From Gammaproteobacteria bacterium (GTDB lineage: Bacteria; Pseudomonadota; Gammaproteobacteria; Pseudomonadales; Pseudohongiellaceae), in the NCBI GenBank assembly GCA_029253585.1, contig JAQWZF010000023.1:186001-250000 (forward strand): DNA of 64,000 nt. Direction: 5' to 3'. The position numbers and the translations under genes are program-made. This document shows positions 27,168 to 35,482 of the stretch, in pieces. How positions within the stretch are numbered: position 1 is the first letter of the stretch; each line of letters starts with the position of its first letter. The notes below the pieces were generated by a model that saw only the letters and a list, made by a program, of their open reading frames with translations, did no database searches and was not told where the DNA came from.

Positions 27168-27964
27168 AGCCAAACATTGCACAATCAATAGCAGGAAATC
27201 TTCTGGCACTGTTATTCATCATGCTACCGACGGCAGCCTATACTCAAGATGATAGCGAACAGTGGGTTAGCCTGTTCAACGGGAGTGATCTCTCTAACTG
27301 GGTTCCAAAGTTTACCGGCCACGAACTCGGTGTTAACTTTCGTGATACCTTTCGCGTAGAGGATGGCATATTAAAAGTGTCATATGATAATTGGCCAGAC
27401 TTCGACGGTGAGTTCGGCCATATCTTCTACGACGAGAGTTTTTCTCACTACAAGTTGCTCGTCGAATACAGATTCGCTGGCGCTCAGGTTCGCAACGGTC
27501 CGGACTGGGCCTTCCGCAACAATGGCGTAATGCTGCATGGCCAGTCTCCACAGTCGATGACCCTGGATCAGGAATTTCCAGCCTCTATCGAAGTACAGCT
27601 TCTTGGCGGCAACGGCGTCGATGCACGAGCCACAGCAAATGTCTGCTCGCCAGGCACACACTACGTCAGAGACGGTGAGCTGGTGACTCAGCATTGCATC
27701 AATTCCAGCTCCGATACTTTTCATGGCGATCAGTGGGTAACGCTGGAAGTTGAAGTGCGCGGCGACGAACTCATTAGGCACACAGTGAATGGTGAGGTAG
27801 TTTTTGAGTATTCGAAAACACAATTGGATGAGAGCGACCCCGATGCACAGAATCTTATCAGTCAGGGTCAGCCTATAGCGGTAAGCGAAGGATACATCTC
27901 ACTGCAGGCTGAGAGTCACCCTACGCAGTTCAGAAAAGTAGAACTCCTTCCACTAGCGCACTAA
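27164..27964 (+). CDS. DUF1080 (3-keto-disaccharide hydrolase-like) secreted protein
   Basis: A 266-residue protein with a signal peptide (to about residue 27) and a concanavalin-like jelly-roll domain of the DUF1080 family: WVSLFNGSDLSNWVPKF at the mature start, FRVEDGILKVSYDNW, FGHIFYDESFSHYKLLVEYR and the C-terminal EGYISLQAESHPTQFRKVEL. DUF1080 members act on 3-keto-glycosides after a dehydrogenase has oxidised C3 of the sugar. It overlaps the lipoprotein gene by 4 nt. The convergent operon at 28260-37495 supplies a GMC oxidoreductase and a TIM-barrel protein of the kind used in such pathways. Confidence 0.82.
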   Translation: MKPNIAQSIAGNLLALLFIMLPTAAYTQDDSEQWVSLFNGSDLSNWVPKFTGHELGVNFRDTFRVEDGILKVSYDNWPDFDGEFGHIFYDESFSHYKLLVEYRFAGAQVRNGPDWAFRNNGVMLHGQSPQSMTLDQEFPASIEVQLLGGNGVDARATANVCSPGTHYVRDGELVTQHCINSSSDTFHGDQWVTLEVEVRGDELIRHTVNGEVVFEYSKTQLDESDPDAQNLISQGQPIAVSEGYISLQAESHPTQFRKVELLPLAH

Positions 27965-28008
27965 ATCCTAGCCGGAGCTAGAAACCACCAACCCCCGAAC
28001 ATTCAAGC

Positions 28009-28181
28009 CAGGAATCGGGTAGTTGTTTGCGAACAATCAGGGCCGCAGTCCCGTGAGCAAATAGCTACGCGATTGCTGGCGGCAGGTCTGAAAAAAATAC
28101 TATATCGCACGCAGCAATGGGGACATTACCCACTCACGGACCTTAGGCCCTGATTGTTCGTTGGCAATATCCCCATCCCTG
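28009..28181. repeat. 173-bp imperfect palindrome between convergent operons
   Basis: The whole stretch can fold on itself around 28095 without gaps. The best arms are CGAACAATCAGGGCC (28030-28044) and its exact reverse complement at 28146-28160. CGTGAG (28052-28057) pairs with CTCACG (28133-28138), and ATTGCTG (28072-28078) with CAGCAAT (28112-28118). Weaker pairing continues out to CAGG (28009-28012) and CCTG (28178-28181). No open frame or transposase is seen and there is no T-run after either arm. It could be a MITE-like element, a structured RNA or a strong bidirectional transcription barrier. No second copy was noticed in the window. Confidence 0.7.
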
Positions 28182-28259
28182 CGCGCTTGCTTCAGAGATG
28201 GATTCTTGAGGAGTCCTATTTAGATATTCTAAATATCGCGTAGAGATAGCATTTGAAAA

Positions 28260-29960
28260 CTACAGGGTTCCATCCGCGATTAAATCCGCCGCATAGTGTG
28301 CCGCTCTTGCGCTGAAGGCCATATAGGTCAGCGAAGGATTCTGGCAGGCAGACGAGGCCATGAACGAGCCATCCGTAATAAATAGATTCGGCACATCATG
28401 GGCCTGACACCATTGATTAAGCACCGAATTAGCCGGATCGCGGCCCATTCTTGCACTACCCATTTCATGAATTCTATTCCCCGGCTTCGTTAAACTCACC
28501 TCATTCGCAGTGATATTCATGCAGCCTGCAGCCTCCAACATGGCAACAGCATCCTTACTCGCCTCCTGCAGCATGGTGTGTTCGTTGTCGCTATAGGTCA
28601 CGTTTAACAGAGCCAGCGGATTGCCCCAGCGATCGCGTTTGGAGGGGTGCAGCGTGACACGGTTCTCTGAGTTCGGCAGTTGTTCGCCGAAGGCGCCGAT
28701 GTTGACGCGCCAAGGGCCAGGGTTCTTGTGTGCTTCTTTGAAATTTCTACCAATGCCCGCGATCTGTCCGCCACCATTACCCAAGGGGCTGGAACCACCC
28801 TGGAAACCAAACCCGCGCAGATAAGGCTTATCCTGCCCGTTCAGGTTTGCGTAGCGCGGAATATAGATTCCACCACTAGGCCGTCTGCCGAATACTTTCT
28901 GATTGTCGAAGCCGCCCATCAGACCAACCGCACCCGCGCCACTCACATGGTCCATCAGGTTTCTACCCACCTGATCGGAACGGTTTACCAATCCATTAGG
29001 ATACGTTTCGGAGGTCGACTGCAGCAGAATCATCGCCGACGCAATGGTTGACGCATTTAGAAAAACGACTTTGGCCGTATAGAATCTCTTCTCGTTAGAC
29101 TCTGCATCGACGATACGCACACCAGTAACTCTATTGGTCTGCGCGTCATACTCTAGAGAACTCACTATGGCATTGTGCACCATGGTCAGATTACCGGTAC
29201 GCTCTGCCGCTGGCAGTGTCGCATTCAATGATGAGAAATAGGCCTTAAATGAACAACCGAAATGACATCGATTACGCACCTGACAATTCGACCTGCCCAA
29301 TTCTTTCTGCTCATCCGTCGCATCGGTAAGATGGGCAATTCTGGCTGGAATAATATTTCGTTCGGGGAAGGTAGTTTCGACTTTCGCCTTGAGCGCCTTC
29401 TCTGGATCGGTTAATTCGAAGGCAGGTTGAAACACACTGTCGGGTAATTGTGGCAGGCCTTCGGCGCTACCGGCAATGCCGATAAAGGTCTCTACCTTTT
29501 GATACCAGGGCTCTATGTCCTCATAACGAATTGGCCAGTCGATGCCGTGACCGTCGGTCTTGTTCGCGTTGAAATCCAGATCACTCAGGCGATAGACTTG
29601 CCGCGACCACATGATAGAACGGCCACCCGTGTGGTAACCCCTAAGCCAATCGTAGCTAGTTCCTTCCGCCTCTTCGTAGGGATGCTCGTCGTCTTTCACC
29701 CAGAAGTGCTTATTCGATTCCTTAATCGCATAGGCGACGCCACCGTACTGCTTGGGGTAGTGCTCTGCAATCTCGTCCTGCGCCACACTATCCAGATTCG
29801 GACTCTCCCAAGGTGCGAGGTTATCGACATAGTCTCGCTCGGGAATTATTTCAGGGCCGCGTTCAAGTACTAGAACTTTCAAGCCACGCTCGGCGAGTTC
29901 CTTTGCGGACATGCCGCCACTCATTCCTGAACCCACTACAATTGCATCAAAATCTGCCAC
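28260..29960 (-). CDS. GMC family FAD oxidoreductase (large subunit)
   Basis: The 566-residue protein has an N-terminal FAD-binding motif VVGSGMSGGMSAKELAERG (about residues 7-25), an internal Cys-rich segment CQVRNRCHFGCSFKA (about 221-235), the active-site His in RIHEMGSARMG and the C-terminal FAD-closing segment CQNPSLTYMAFSARAAH. This is the gluconate 2-dehydrogenase / FAD-glucose dehydrogenase branch. The three Cys could bind a 3Fe-4S cluster as in bacterial FAD-GDH; that is inference. It has no signal peptide of its own, but its partner subunit (30023-30553) carries a Tat signal, so hitchhiker export is likely. No cytochrome c subunit is adjacent. It is the last gene of the seven-gene operon. 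Confidence 0.9.
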   Translation of the reverse strand: MADFDAIVVGSGMSGGMSAKELAERGLKVLVLERGPEIIPERDYVDNLAPWESPNLDSVAQDEIAEHYPKQYGGVAYAIKESNKHFWVKDDEHPYEEAEGTSYDWLRGYHTGGRSIMWSRQVYRLSDLDFNANKTDGHGIDWPIRYEDIEPWYQKVETFIGIAGSAEGLPQLPDSVFQPAFELTDPEKALKAKVETTFPERNIIPARIAHLTDATDEQKELGRSNCQVRNRCHFGCSFKAYFSSLNATLPAAERTGNLTMVHNAIVSSLEYDAQTNRVTGVRIVDAESNEKRFYTAKVVFLNASTIASAMILLQSTSETYPNGLVNRSDQVGRNLMDHVSGAGAVGLMGGFDNQKVFGRRPSGGIYIPRYANLNGQDKPYLRGFGFQGGSSPLGNGGGQIAGIGRNFKEAHKNPGPWRVNIGAFGEQLPNSENRVTLHPSKRDRWGNPLALLNVTYSDNEHTMLQEASKDAVAMLEAAGCMNITANEVSLTKPGNRIHEMGSARMGRDPANSVLNQWCQAHDVPNLFITDGSFMASSACQNPSLTYMAFSARAAHYAADLIADGTL

Positions 29961-30022
29961 GGAGTAACTCCCTTTCTAAATCTATTTTAACTTCTTGTTC
30001 TAGTTTGTTCTGAAGCCTGGGT

Positions 30023-30553
30023 TTATATCTCTACACTTGGGTCCCATCTTCCGGGAACCGCAACCCACTTCAACTCTTCTATGGCGCCACCCTCTGTGGC
30101 AAAGAATGACTGACTCACATAGCCCTTCACCCGTTTATAACCGTTCTCATCTCCCGCTGCCGCGAATGCCCGAGCGTCGAAGACTGCCAGTGCGCGCTCC
30201 GCAGTTTCATCATTCACCTGAAGAAAGTCTCCTCCTGCCTGTGTATCGAGGCTCTCCTTTATCTGAAGCAAAGCCTGGCGATGTGTATTCTTCGTCTCAG
30301 TGCTTGCCCAATCCGTCATGAGCCCATCCATGTAACCCGGAACATTGACATCCAGAGCGCCTGGCGTCTCGGTGCGAGGGATAATGAGATCACTTACTCG
30401 CGACACTAATGCCATCTCAGCATTGGTATAGAAACGTGGCGCCGAGCCAGGTTGTGTCGATAACACATTGGCTACGCCATCACATGCGGTAAGTGCAGTA
30501 GCACCACCTATTGATACGATCAAACCCTGAAGTACTTCGCGTCTTGTTCTCAT
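30023..30553 (-). CDS. Gluconate 2-dehydrogenase subunit 3 family protein (small subunit, Tat-exported)
   Basis: The 176-residue protein starts with a twin-arginine signal MRTRREVLQGLIVSIGGATA and a lipobox-like TALTAC. The mature part has the small-subunit features: YTNAEMALVSRVSDLIIPRT, PGALDVNVPGYMDGLMTDW and a C-terminal Tyr/Phe-rich segment YVSQSFFATEG. In gluconate and FAD-glucose dehydrogenases this subunit is needed for folding and export of the GMC flavoprotein. The gene lies 62 nt upstream of the GMC gene, which it probably escorts across the membrane. Confidence 0.88.
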   Translation of the reverse strand: MRTRREVLQGLIVSIGGATALTACDGVANVLSTQPGSAPRFYTNAEMALVSRVSDLIIPRTETPGALDVNVPGYMDGLMTDWASTETKNTHRQALLQIKESLDTQAGGDFLQVNDETAERALAVFDARAFAAAGDENGYKRVKGYVSQSFFATEGGAIEELKWVAVPGRWDPSVEI

Positions 30554-30616
30554 GCTCTTGCCTTTTTCTTACTTTCTCTACCGATTTAAATTCTGTCTTT
30601 GCCTGCGTCGTAGCGA

Positions 30617-31507
30617 CTAGTAGACAATGTTGCGCACCGTATAGATACTCTGGGCGATCGAAGCCAGTCCGTCTCTGCCTGGCCTGTCATGCTCGACGAA
30701 GAAGTGCTTAAAGCCCGCCGTGTCCGCATAACCGAATATCTCGACGAAGTTAATCTCACCTCGACCCACGACTGCCATCCTACCAAACTCGTCCATGTCT
30801 TTGACATGGAGCATGGCGAAGCGGCCTGGATGCTTCTCGAAGTAGGGAATTGGGTCAACCCCGGCATTACGAATCCAATAGAGATCCAACTCCATATCGA
30901 CAAGATCGACTTCAGTTTCTTCCAGGAGCACGTCATAGGGCAGGCGCCCATCAGTCATTACAAACTCGAAGTTATGATTGTGATATCCCATCTTGATACC
31001 TAATTCTTTACACATCTCACCGGCAACGTTTAAATAATTGGCGGTACGCTGATAGTCCGCGATGCTGCGTTGGTTCTCTGGAACAATAGGTACGACGATA
31101 TATTTCTGACCGAGTATTGCCGCACGCTCAACCTCTCCCTCGAGGTCGTCTTGTAAGGCCTGCAATTGAATATGTGCCGCCGGGGAGTTCATGCCGTTCT
31201 GATCGAGAATCTGACGCACCTGCGCTGGCGATCTGCCAAAATAACCGGCGAATTCCATTTCCTTGAAGCCGATCTCGGCAACTCTGGCTAAGGTGCCCTC
31301 AAAGTCTCGGGACATCTCATTGCGCAGCGTGTAGAGCTGCAGGCCTACATTCTCTATGCGTCGACCCTGAGCCAACACAGTCAGAGGCAGACCTGCGCCG
31401 GCCGCTAGAATTGTGGAGGAACGGAGAAATCTGCGCCGACTATGACTACGGGCTGTGGAAACGGTCTTGGTATTCAATTTTGTTCTCCTGCTTATTCTTC
31501 TGTCCAT
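30617..31507 (-). CDS. Tat-exported sugar phosphate isomerase/epimerase-like TIM-barrel protein
   Basis: The 296-residue protein has a Tat signal (SRRRFLRSSTILAAGAG, about residues 23-39) and an AP-endonuclease-2/xylose-isomerase-like barrel. Metal-site segments are AEIGFKEMEFAGYFG (Glu), KMGYHNHNFEF (His), VDMELDLYWIRNAG (Asp/Glu) and MLHVKDMDE (His). Export argues against a phosphorylated substrate. Related proteins act on 3-keto-glycosides, by elimination or C-C bond cleavage, and occur beside GMC dehydrogenases, as here. It lies 63 nt upstream of the small-subunit gene and 32 nt after the ABC permease gene. Confidence 0.85.
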   Translation of the reverse strand: MDRRISRRTKLNTKTVSTARSHSRRRFLRSSTILAAGAGLPLTVLAQGRRIENVGLQLYTLRNEMSRDFEGTLARVAEIGFKEMEFAGYFGRSPAQVRQILDQNGMNSPAAHIQLQALQDDLEGEVERAAILGQKYIVVPIVPENQRSIADYQRTANYLNVAGEMCKELGIKMGYHNHNFEFVMTDGRLPYDVLLEETEVDLVDMELDLYWIRNAGVDPIPYFEKHPGRFAMLHVKDMDEFGRMAVVGRGEINFVEIFGYADTAGFKHFFVEHDRPGRDGLASIAQSIYTVRNIVY

Positions 31508-31539
31508 TACATCGAGGGGTGTTTACAGGCCAGATATCT

Positions 31540-32532
31540 CTAGTCGCGGCGCCATGCCCCACGTTGAAGATAGACTGCAACGATCACTATTATGCCTTGA
31601 ACCGCGCCATTGAGGTAGTTACTTACGGCATCGGTCAGGTTCAAAATATTGCCTATTAGAGTGAGAATAAGCGCACCCACCACCGTGCCTCCAATCCGGC
31701 CATAGCCCCCCTTGAGAACGGTGCCGCCAATAATAACAGCCGCTATCGCTTCGAGCTCCCAGAGTATGCCCGTCTGCCCCGATGCCGAACCCAATCGAGG
31801 CACATAGATGATGGTGGCGATCGCGACGCAGACCCCTTGCAACATATAGGTCGCTGTCTTTACTCGGTCTACATGAATCGCCGAGAAACGGGCCACGCTC
31901 TCATTGGAGCCTACCGCAAAACAGTGCCTGCCGAAAGCCGTCATGTTCAGGAGTACATAGCCGATTACGGCCACCGCGATAAAGACCCAGACCGGATAGG
32001 GCAGCCCCAGAAATACGCCGTAGTAGACTTCGGAATAGATATCACCGATGGTGAAGTTGAGTGATAGCGTGCCGCCATCTGCCATATACGTTACTAGTGA
32101 CCGATAGATACCCATGGTGCCAAGCGTGACAATGAAAGCCTCGATCTTGGCCTTGGTCGTTAGCAAGCCATTAATCAGGCCCGCTACTGCGCCGATGCCC
32201 AGGGAAGCAATGACGGCCAGAATGATTATCACCACCATCGAGTCGATGCTATCCATTAACGCATTCATCAATAGAATCATGCAGCCAGATATGAACGCTG
32301 CCATAGAGCCTACAGAAAGATCGATACCCCCAGCGGTAATTACAAAGGTCGCGCCGATGGCGACAATACCGATGAAAGAACTACGCGCCAAGATATTGCT
32401 CAGGTTGCCACTACTGAGGAATGCATCGTTAACCAGCACGCCAATGATAAAGATCGCGACAAGGGCTATGAAGGGTCCAGCTGTTTTTAGATCAAGCTTG
32501 GGCATTGGAAATTCCGCTGGTTTCTGATTCAT
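31540..32532 (-). CDS. Sugar ABC transporter permease (RbsC-like)
   Basis: A 330-residue inner-membrane permease of the BPD_transp_2 ribose/galactose type, with about ten hydrophobic segments. Family marks are AGGIDLSVGSMAAFISGCMI (about residues 67-86), GLLTTKAKIEAFIVTLGTMG, and near the end GGTVLKGGYGRIGGTVVGAL. Its start overlaps the ATPase gene by 41 nt when ATG 32532 is used; ATG 32505 is an alternative with a 14-nt overlap. It should form the channel of a monosaccharide importer with the upstream ATPase. No periplasmic binding protein is coded nearby. Confidence 0.9.
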   Translation of the reverse strand: MNQKPAEFPMPKLDLKTAGPFIALVAIFIIGVLVNDAFLSSGNLSNILARSSFIGIVAIGATFVITAGGIDLSVGSMAAFISGCMILLMNALMDSIDSMVVIIILAVIASLGIGAVAGLINGLLTTKAKIEAFIVTLGTMGIYRSLVTYMADGGTLSLNFTIGDIYSEVYYGVFLGLPYPVWVFIAVAVIGYVLLNMTAFGRHCFAVGSNESVARFSAIHVDRVKTATYMLQGVCVAIATIIYVPRLGSASGQTGILWELEAIAAVIIGGTVLKGGYGRIGGTVVGALILTLIGNILNLTDAVSNYLNGAVQGIIVIVAVYLQRGAWRRD

Positions 32533-34090
32533 TCTGTTGGAGTTTGTTATTCTGAGATTTACTTTTCAGACCTGTGGCATAACGCATGATCTCATGCTCA
32601 TCTAACTCATCACCTTCCAGCACACCACTCAACTCCCCGTGATACATAACCGCCACTCGATGAGACAAGCCGATTATCTCGGTGATGTCAGAAGAGATAA
32701 GTATAAGAGAATGTCCCGATGCAATAAGCTGGGCGATAAAGTGATAGATCTGACTTTTTGTTCCTATATCGATACCGCGCGTAGGCTCATCGATAATAAT
32801 AATACTGGGCTGGGCCTCGAGAATCTTCGCCAACAAGAGTTTCTGCTGGTTACCCCCGGAAAGGTTGCCGGCCACGATAGACTTATCCTTCATACGAATG
32901 TCGAAGGTTTCGATTGCCTTCTCGAAGGCAATCGCCTCCGACCTAGTATCAATCAACAGGCGCGATATTTTGTGCAGGGAAAACAGGGAAAAATTAAAGC
33001 TCAGGCCTTTCTCCAGCAGCAGACCACTGCCCTTACGGTCTTTTGTGAGATAGGCAATGCCCATATCCCTGGCGCTGGAAAGCTGCTTAAAGTTGGCCCG
33101 CTCTCCTCGCACCTCGATAGTTCCGCGATTAGCCTTCGCCGCCTTTCTCAGGCCGAGGACTGTTTCCATCAAAGCGGTGCGCCCGGAACCGACCAGACCC
33201 GAGAAGCCAAGAACCTCACCCTTTCTCAATTCGAAGCTACTAGACTTGCTGTTCCCAGGAAGGAGCAGGTCACTGACCTTCAATACGACTTCGGCCTCGT
33301 TAGGCAAGGCCGGCATCTGGGGAAATAATGAGCTCAGCTCTCTGCCTACCATCAGGCGCGCCATATCGTCCTTGCTCAGCTCGGATGCAGGATAGCTACC
33401 AACCATTTCGCCATCACGAAGAATCGTGATCATATCGGCGATCTGTTCGATCTCCTCCAGCTTGTGCGAGATAAAGACGATCGCCACACCGTCTTGACGA
33501 AAGCGCTCGATAAGTTCAAACAATATCTGGCTTTCTTGTTGAGTGAGCACGGCAGTGGGTTCGTCGAGAATTAGAACCCGGGCATTTTTTGCCTGCGCCT
33601 TGGCGACTTCAACCATCTGTTTGGCAGATACGGCCAGCCGATCGACCGCTGCATCGGGATCTATCTCACTGCGTAGAATGTCCAGATATCCCTGCGCCTT
33701 ACGCCTCATTGCCTTCTTATTGAGAAACAGGCGTCCCTTGATCTCATTGCCAAGAAAAATATTCTCCGCTACGGTGAGCTGTTCGGCGAGATTGAATTCC
33801 TGATGAATCAGGACAACCCCGTCACGCTCGGCGGTTTCGTTATCCCACTCAGTAAGCAGTTCTGCTTCGCCACCACCTTTTGCCAGCAGTAGCTCGCCAC
33901 TACTCAGCGGCTCGAAGCCAGAGAGAATTTTAACCAGTGTCGATTTTCCAGCACCGTTCTCGCCGAGAATTGCGTGCACTTCTCCGCCGCGCAGCGTTAT
34001 ATCAAGACCATGTAAGACTTCGACAGGACCGAAAGACTTATGCAGGTTCTTGACCGATAGCGTGACGATGTTGTGTTCTTCTTCTGACAT
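32492..34090 (-). CDS. Sugar ABC transporter ATP-binding protein (RbsA/MglA-like)
   Basis: A 532-residue protein with two fused nucleotide-binding domains. The first has Walker A GENGAGKSTLVKILSG (about 43-58) and Walker B VLILDEPTAVLT. The second has the degenerate Walker A GLVGSGRTALME, typical of RbsA-type proteins, the signature LSGGNQQKLLLAK and IIIDEPTRGIDIGTKSQIY. It energises uptake of a monosaccharide through the permease coded just downstream. The C-terminal tail is Asn/Ser/Gln-rich. The gene begins 6 nt after the arylsulfatase gene, consistent with one transcript. Confidence 0.92.
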   Translation of the reverse strand: MSEEEHNIVTLSVKNLHKSFGPVEVLHGLDITLRGGEVHAILGENGAGKSTLVKILSGFEPLSSGELLLAKGGGEAELLTEWDNETAERDGVVLIHQEFNLAEQLTVAENIFLGNEIKGRLFLNKKAMRRKAQGYLDILRSEIDPDAAVDRLAVSAKQMVEVAKAQAKNARVLILDEPTAVLTQQESQILFELIERFRQDGVAIVFISHKLEEIEQIADMITILRDGEMVGSYPASELSKDDMARLMVGRELSSLFPQMPALPNEAEVVLKVSDLLLPGNSKSSSFELRKGEVLGFSGLVGSGRTALMETVLGLRKAAKANRGTIEVRGERANFKQLSSARDMGIAYLTKDRKGSGLLLEKGLSFNFSLFSLHKISRLLIDTRSEAIAFEKAIETFDIRMKDKSIVAGNLSGGNQQKLLLAKILEAQPSIIIIDEPTRGIDIGTKSQIYHFIAQLIASGHSLILISSDITEIIGLSHRVAVMYHGELSGVLEGDELDEHEIMRYATGLKSKSQNNKLQQNESETSGISNAQA

Positions 34091-34096
34091 TTGAAT

Positions 34097-35449
34097 TTAG
34101 TTAGGCCGGTTCCACATATTTTCCAGCACGGTACTGCCTAAACTATTCTGACCCTCTATGAGGTACTCACGCATTCGAGCCACAACTTCGGGATACTCGC
34201 GCGTATAGCTATAGGTTTCAGAAGGGTCACGTCGCACATCGAATAGCAGGCCGTTAGGCCCGTAATAGGAATCAGGATTATCGAAACTAGGCACCGCAGC
34301 TCTGTACTGTGATTCTACCACCAGCTTCCATTGGCCACTGCGCACCCCCGCGATTCGATCTCTATCGAAAAGGAACAGCGCCTCGTGCGGCGAGGCAGCC
34401 CCATCAACCAACATGGGAAGAATATCTTTGCCATCGATAGAACGATCGGAAGGCAGATCGCCACCCGCCAGTTTTACCAGAGTTGGGAATATATCGATAT
34501 TCATGGCCGGCTCGTTAGATACCAGCCCGCCCGGTATTGTGTCAGGCCATTTTGCGATGAAAGGCACACGCTGGCCGCCTTCCCAGGAGCTGCCCTTGCG
34601 ATCACGGTAGGGGCCGGGGCTACCCTCAAACCAAGGGCCATTGTCTGAGGTAAAGATAACGAGTGTATCTTGTTCGAGGCCTAGCTTATCCAGCGTAGCC
34701 AGTATCTGACCAACACTCCAGTCTATAGTCTCAACAACATCGCCATAGAGACCGGCCTCGGATTGACCGCTGAACTCATTTGACACGTAGAGCGGCACAT
34801 GAGGAAAAGTATGGGGCATATAGAGAAAGAAGGGGTCATTCTGATTGTCCTCGATGAAGCGAACCGCCTCCTGCGTATAGCGCTGAGTTAGGGTGTTCTG
34901 ATTCACCGGGTTCTCTATCATCTGATCTTGACGGTAAAGTTCCAGGGGCGTCATGTCGTTGCTGTGTAACACACCGAAATATTCATCGAAGCCCTGTGTG
35001 AGCGGCGACCATTCCATACGGCTGCCCAGATGCCACTTGCCAAACAGAGCGGTCTGATAGCCCAAGGGGTTTAACGCCTCTGCCAGGCTCAGCTCTTCTT
35101 CGGAAAGGTGGACATCATTGGTCGGTCGAGCCACATCGCTTACGATATCGAGCCGTATTGGGTAACGGCCGGTTAGCAGGCCTCCCCTTGCGGCGGTGCA
35201 AACATTGGCGCTGGAATAGAAACTATCCAGCCGCGCTCCCTCTAGAGCCATAAGATCAAGGTTAGGCGTCTTGATTAACTTCGAGCCATAGACACCCAAG
35301 TCTCCATAACCCAGATCATCCGCCATGATAACGATGAAATTTGGCTGTCGCGCCTGCTTTGCCTGTGCGCCAGCAAAGAGGCCGGCCCCAATTAGCAGCA
35401 GAAATAATTTCCCGAGTCGTCCCATGCTCTTCCCCAGTATAATTCTCAT
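34097..35449 (-). CDS. Secreted sulfatase (arylsulfatase family)
   Basis: A 450-residue type I sulfatase with a signal peptide (LGKLFLLLIGAGLFAGAQA, about 12-30). The metal site is IVIMADDLGYGDLG (39-52). The residue converted to formylglycine is Cys84 in ANVCTAARGGLLTGRYP, of the C-x-(P/A)-x-R type with Ala in the third place. GKWHLGS (about 138-144) and FTSDNGPWFEGSPG (about 264-277) complete the active site. It should cleave sulfate esters, probably of a glycan, outside the cytoplasm. Maturation needs a formylglycine-generating enzyme, not seen in the window. It is the second gene of the operon, after the alkylsulfatase and before the sugar importer. Confidence 0.92.
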   Translation of the reverse strand: MRIILGKSMGRLGKLFLLLIGAGLFAGAQAKQARQPNFIVIMADDLGYGDLGVYGSKLIKTPNLDLMALEGARLDSFYSSANVCTAARGGLLTGRYPIRLDIVSDVARPTNDVHLSEEELSLAEALNPLGYQTALFGKWHLGSRMEWSPLTQGFDEYFGVLHSNDMTPLELYRQDQMIENPVNQNTLTQRYTQEAVRFIEDNQNDPFFLYMPHTFPHVPLYVSNEFSGQSEAGLYGDVVETIDWSVGQILATLDKLGLEQDTLVIFTSDNGPWFEGSPGPYRDRKGSSWEGGQRVPFIAKWPDTIPGGLVSNEPAMNIDIFPTLVKLAGGDLPSDRSIDGKDILPMLVDGAASPHEALFLFDRDRIAGVRSGQWKLVVESQYRAAVPSFDNPDSYYGPNGLLFDVRRDPSETYSYTREYPEVVARMREYLIEGQNSLGSTVLENMWNRPN

Positions 35450-35482
35450 TATTTTTAGTCTATCTCGAAATTCTGGCTTCTA

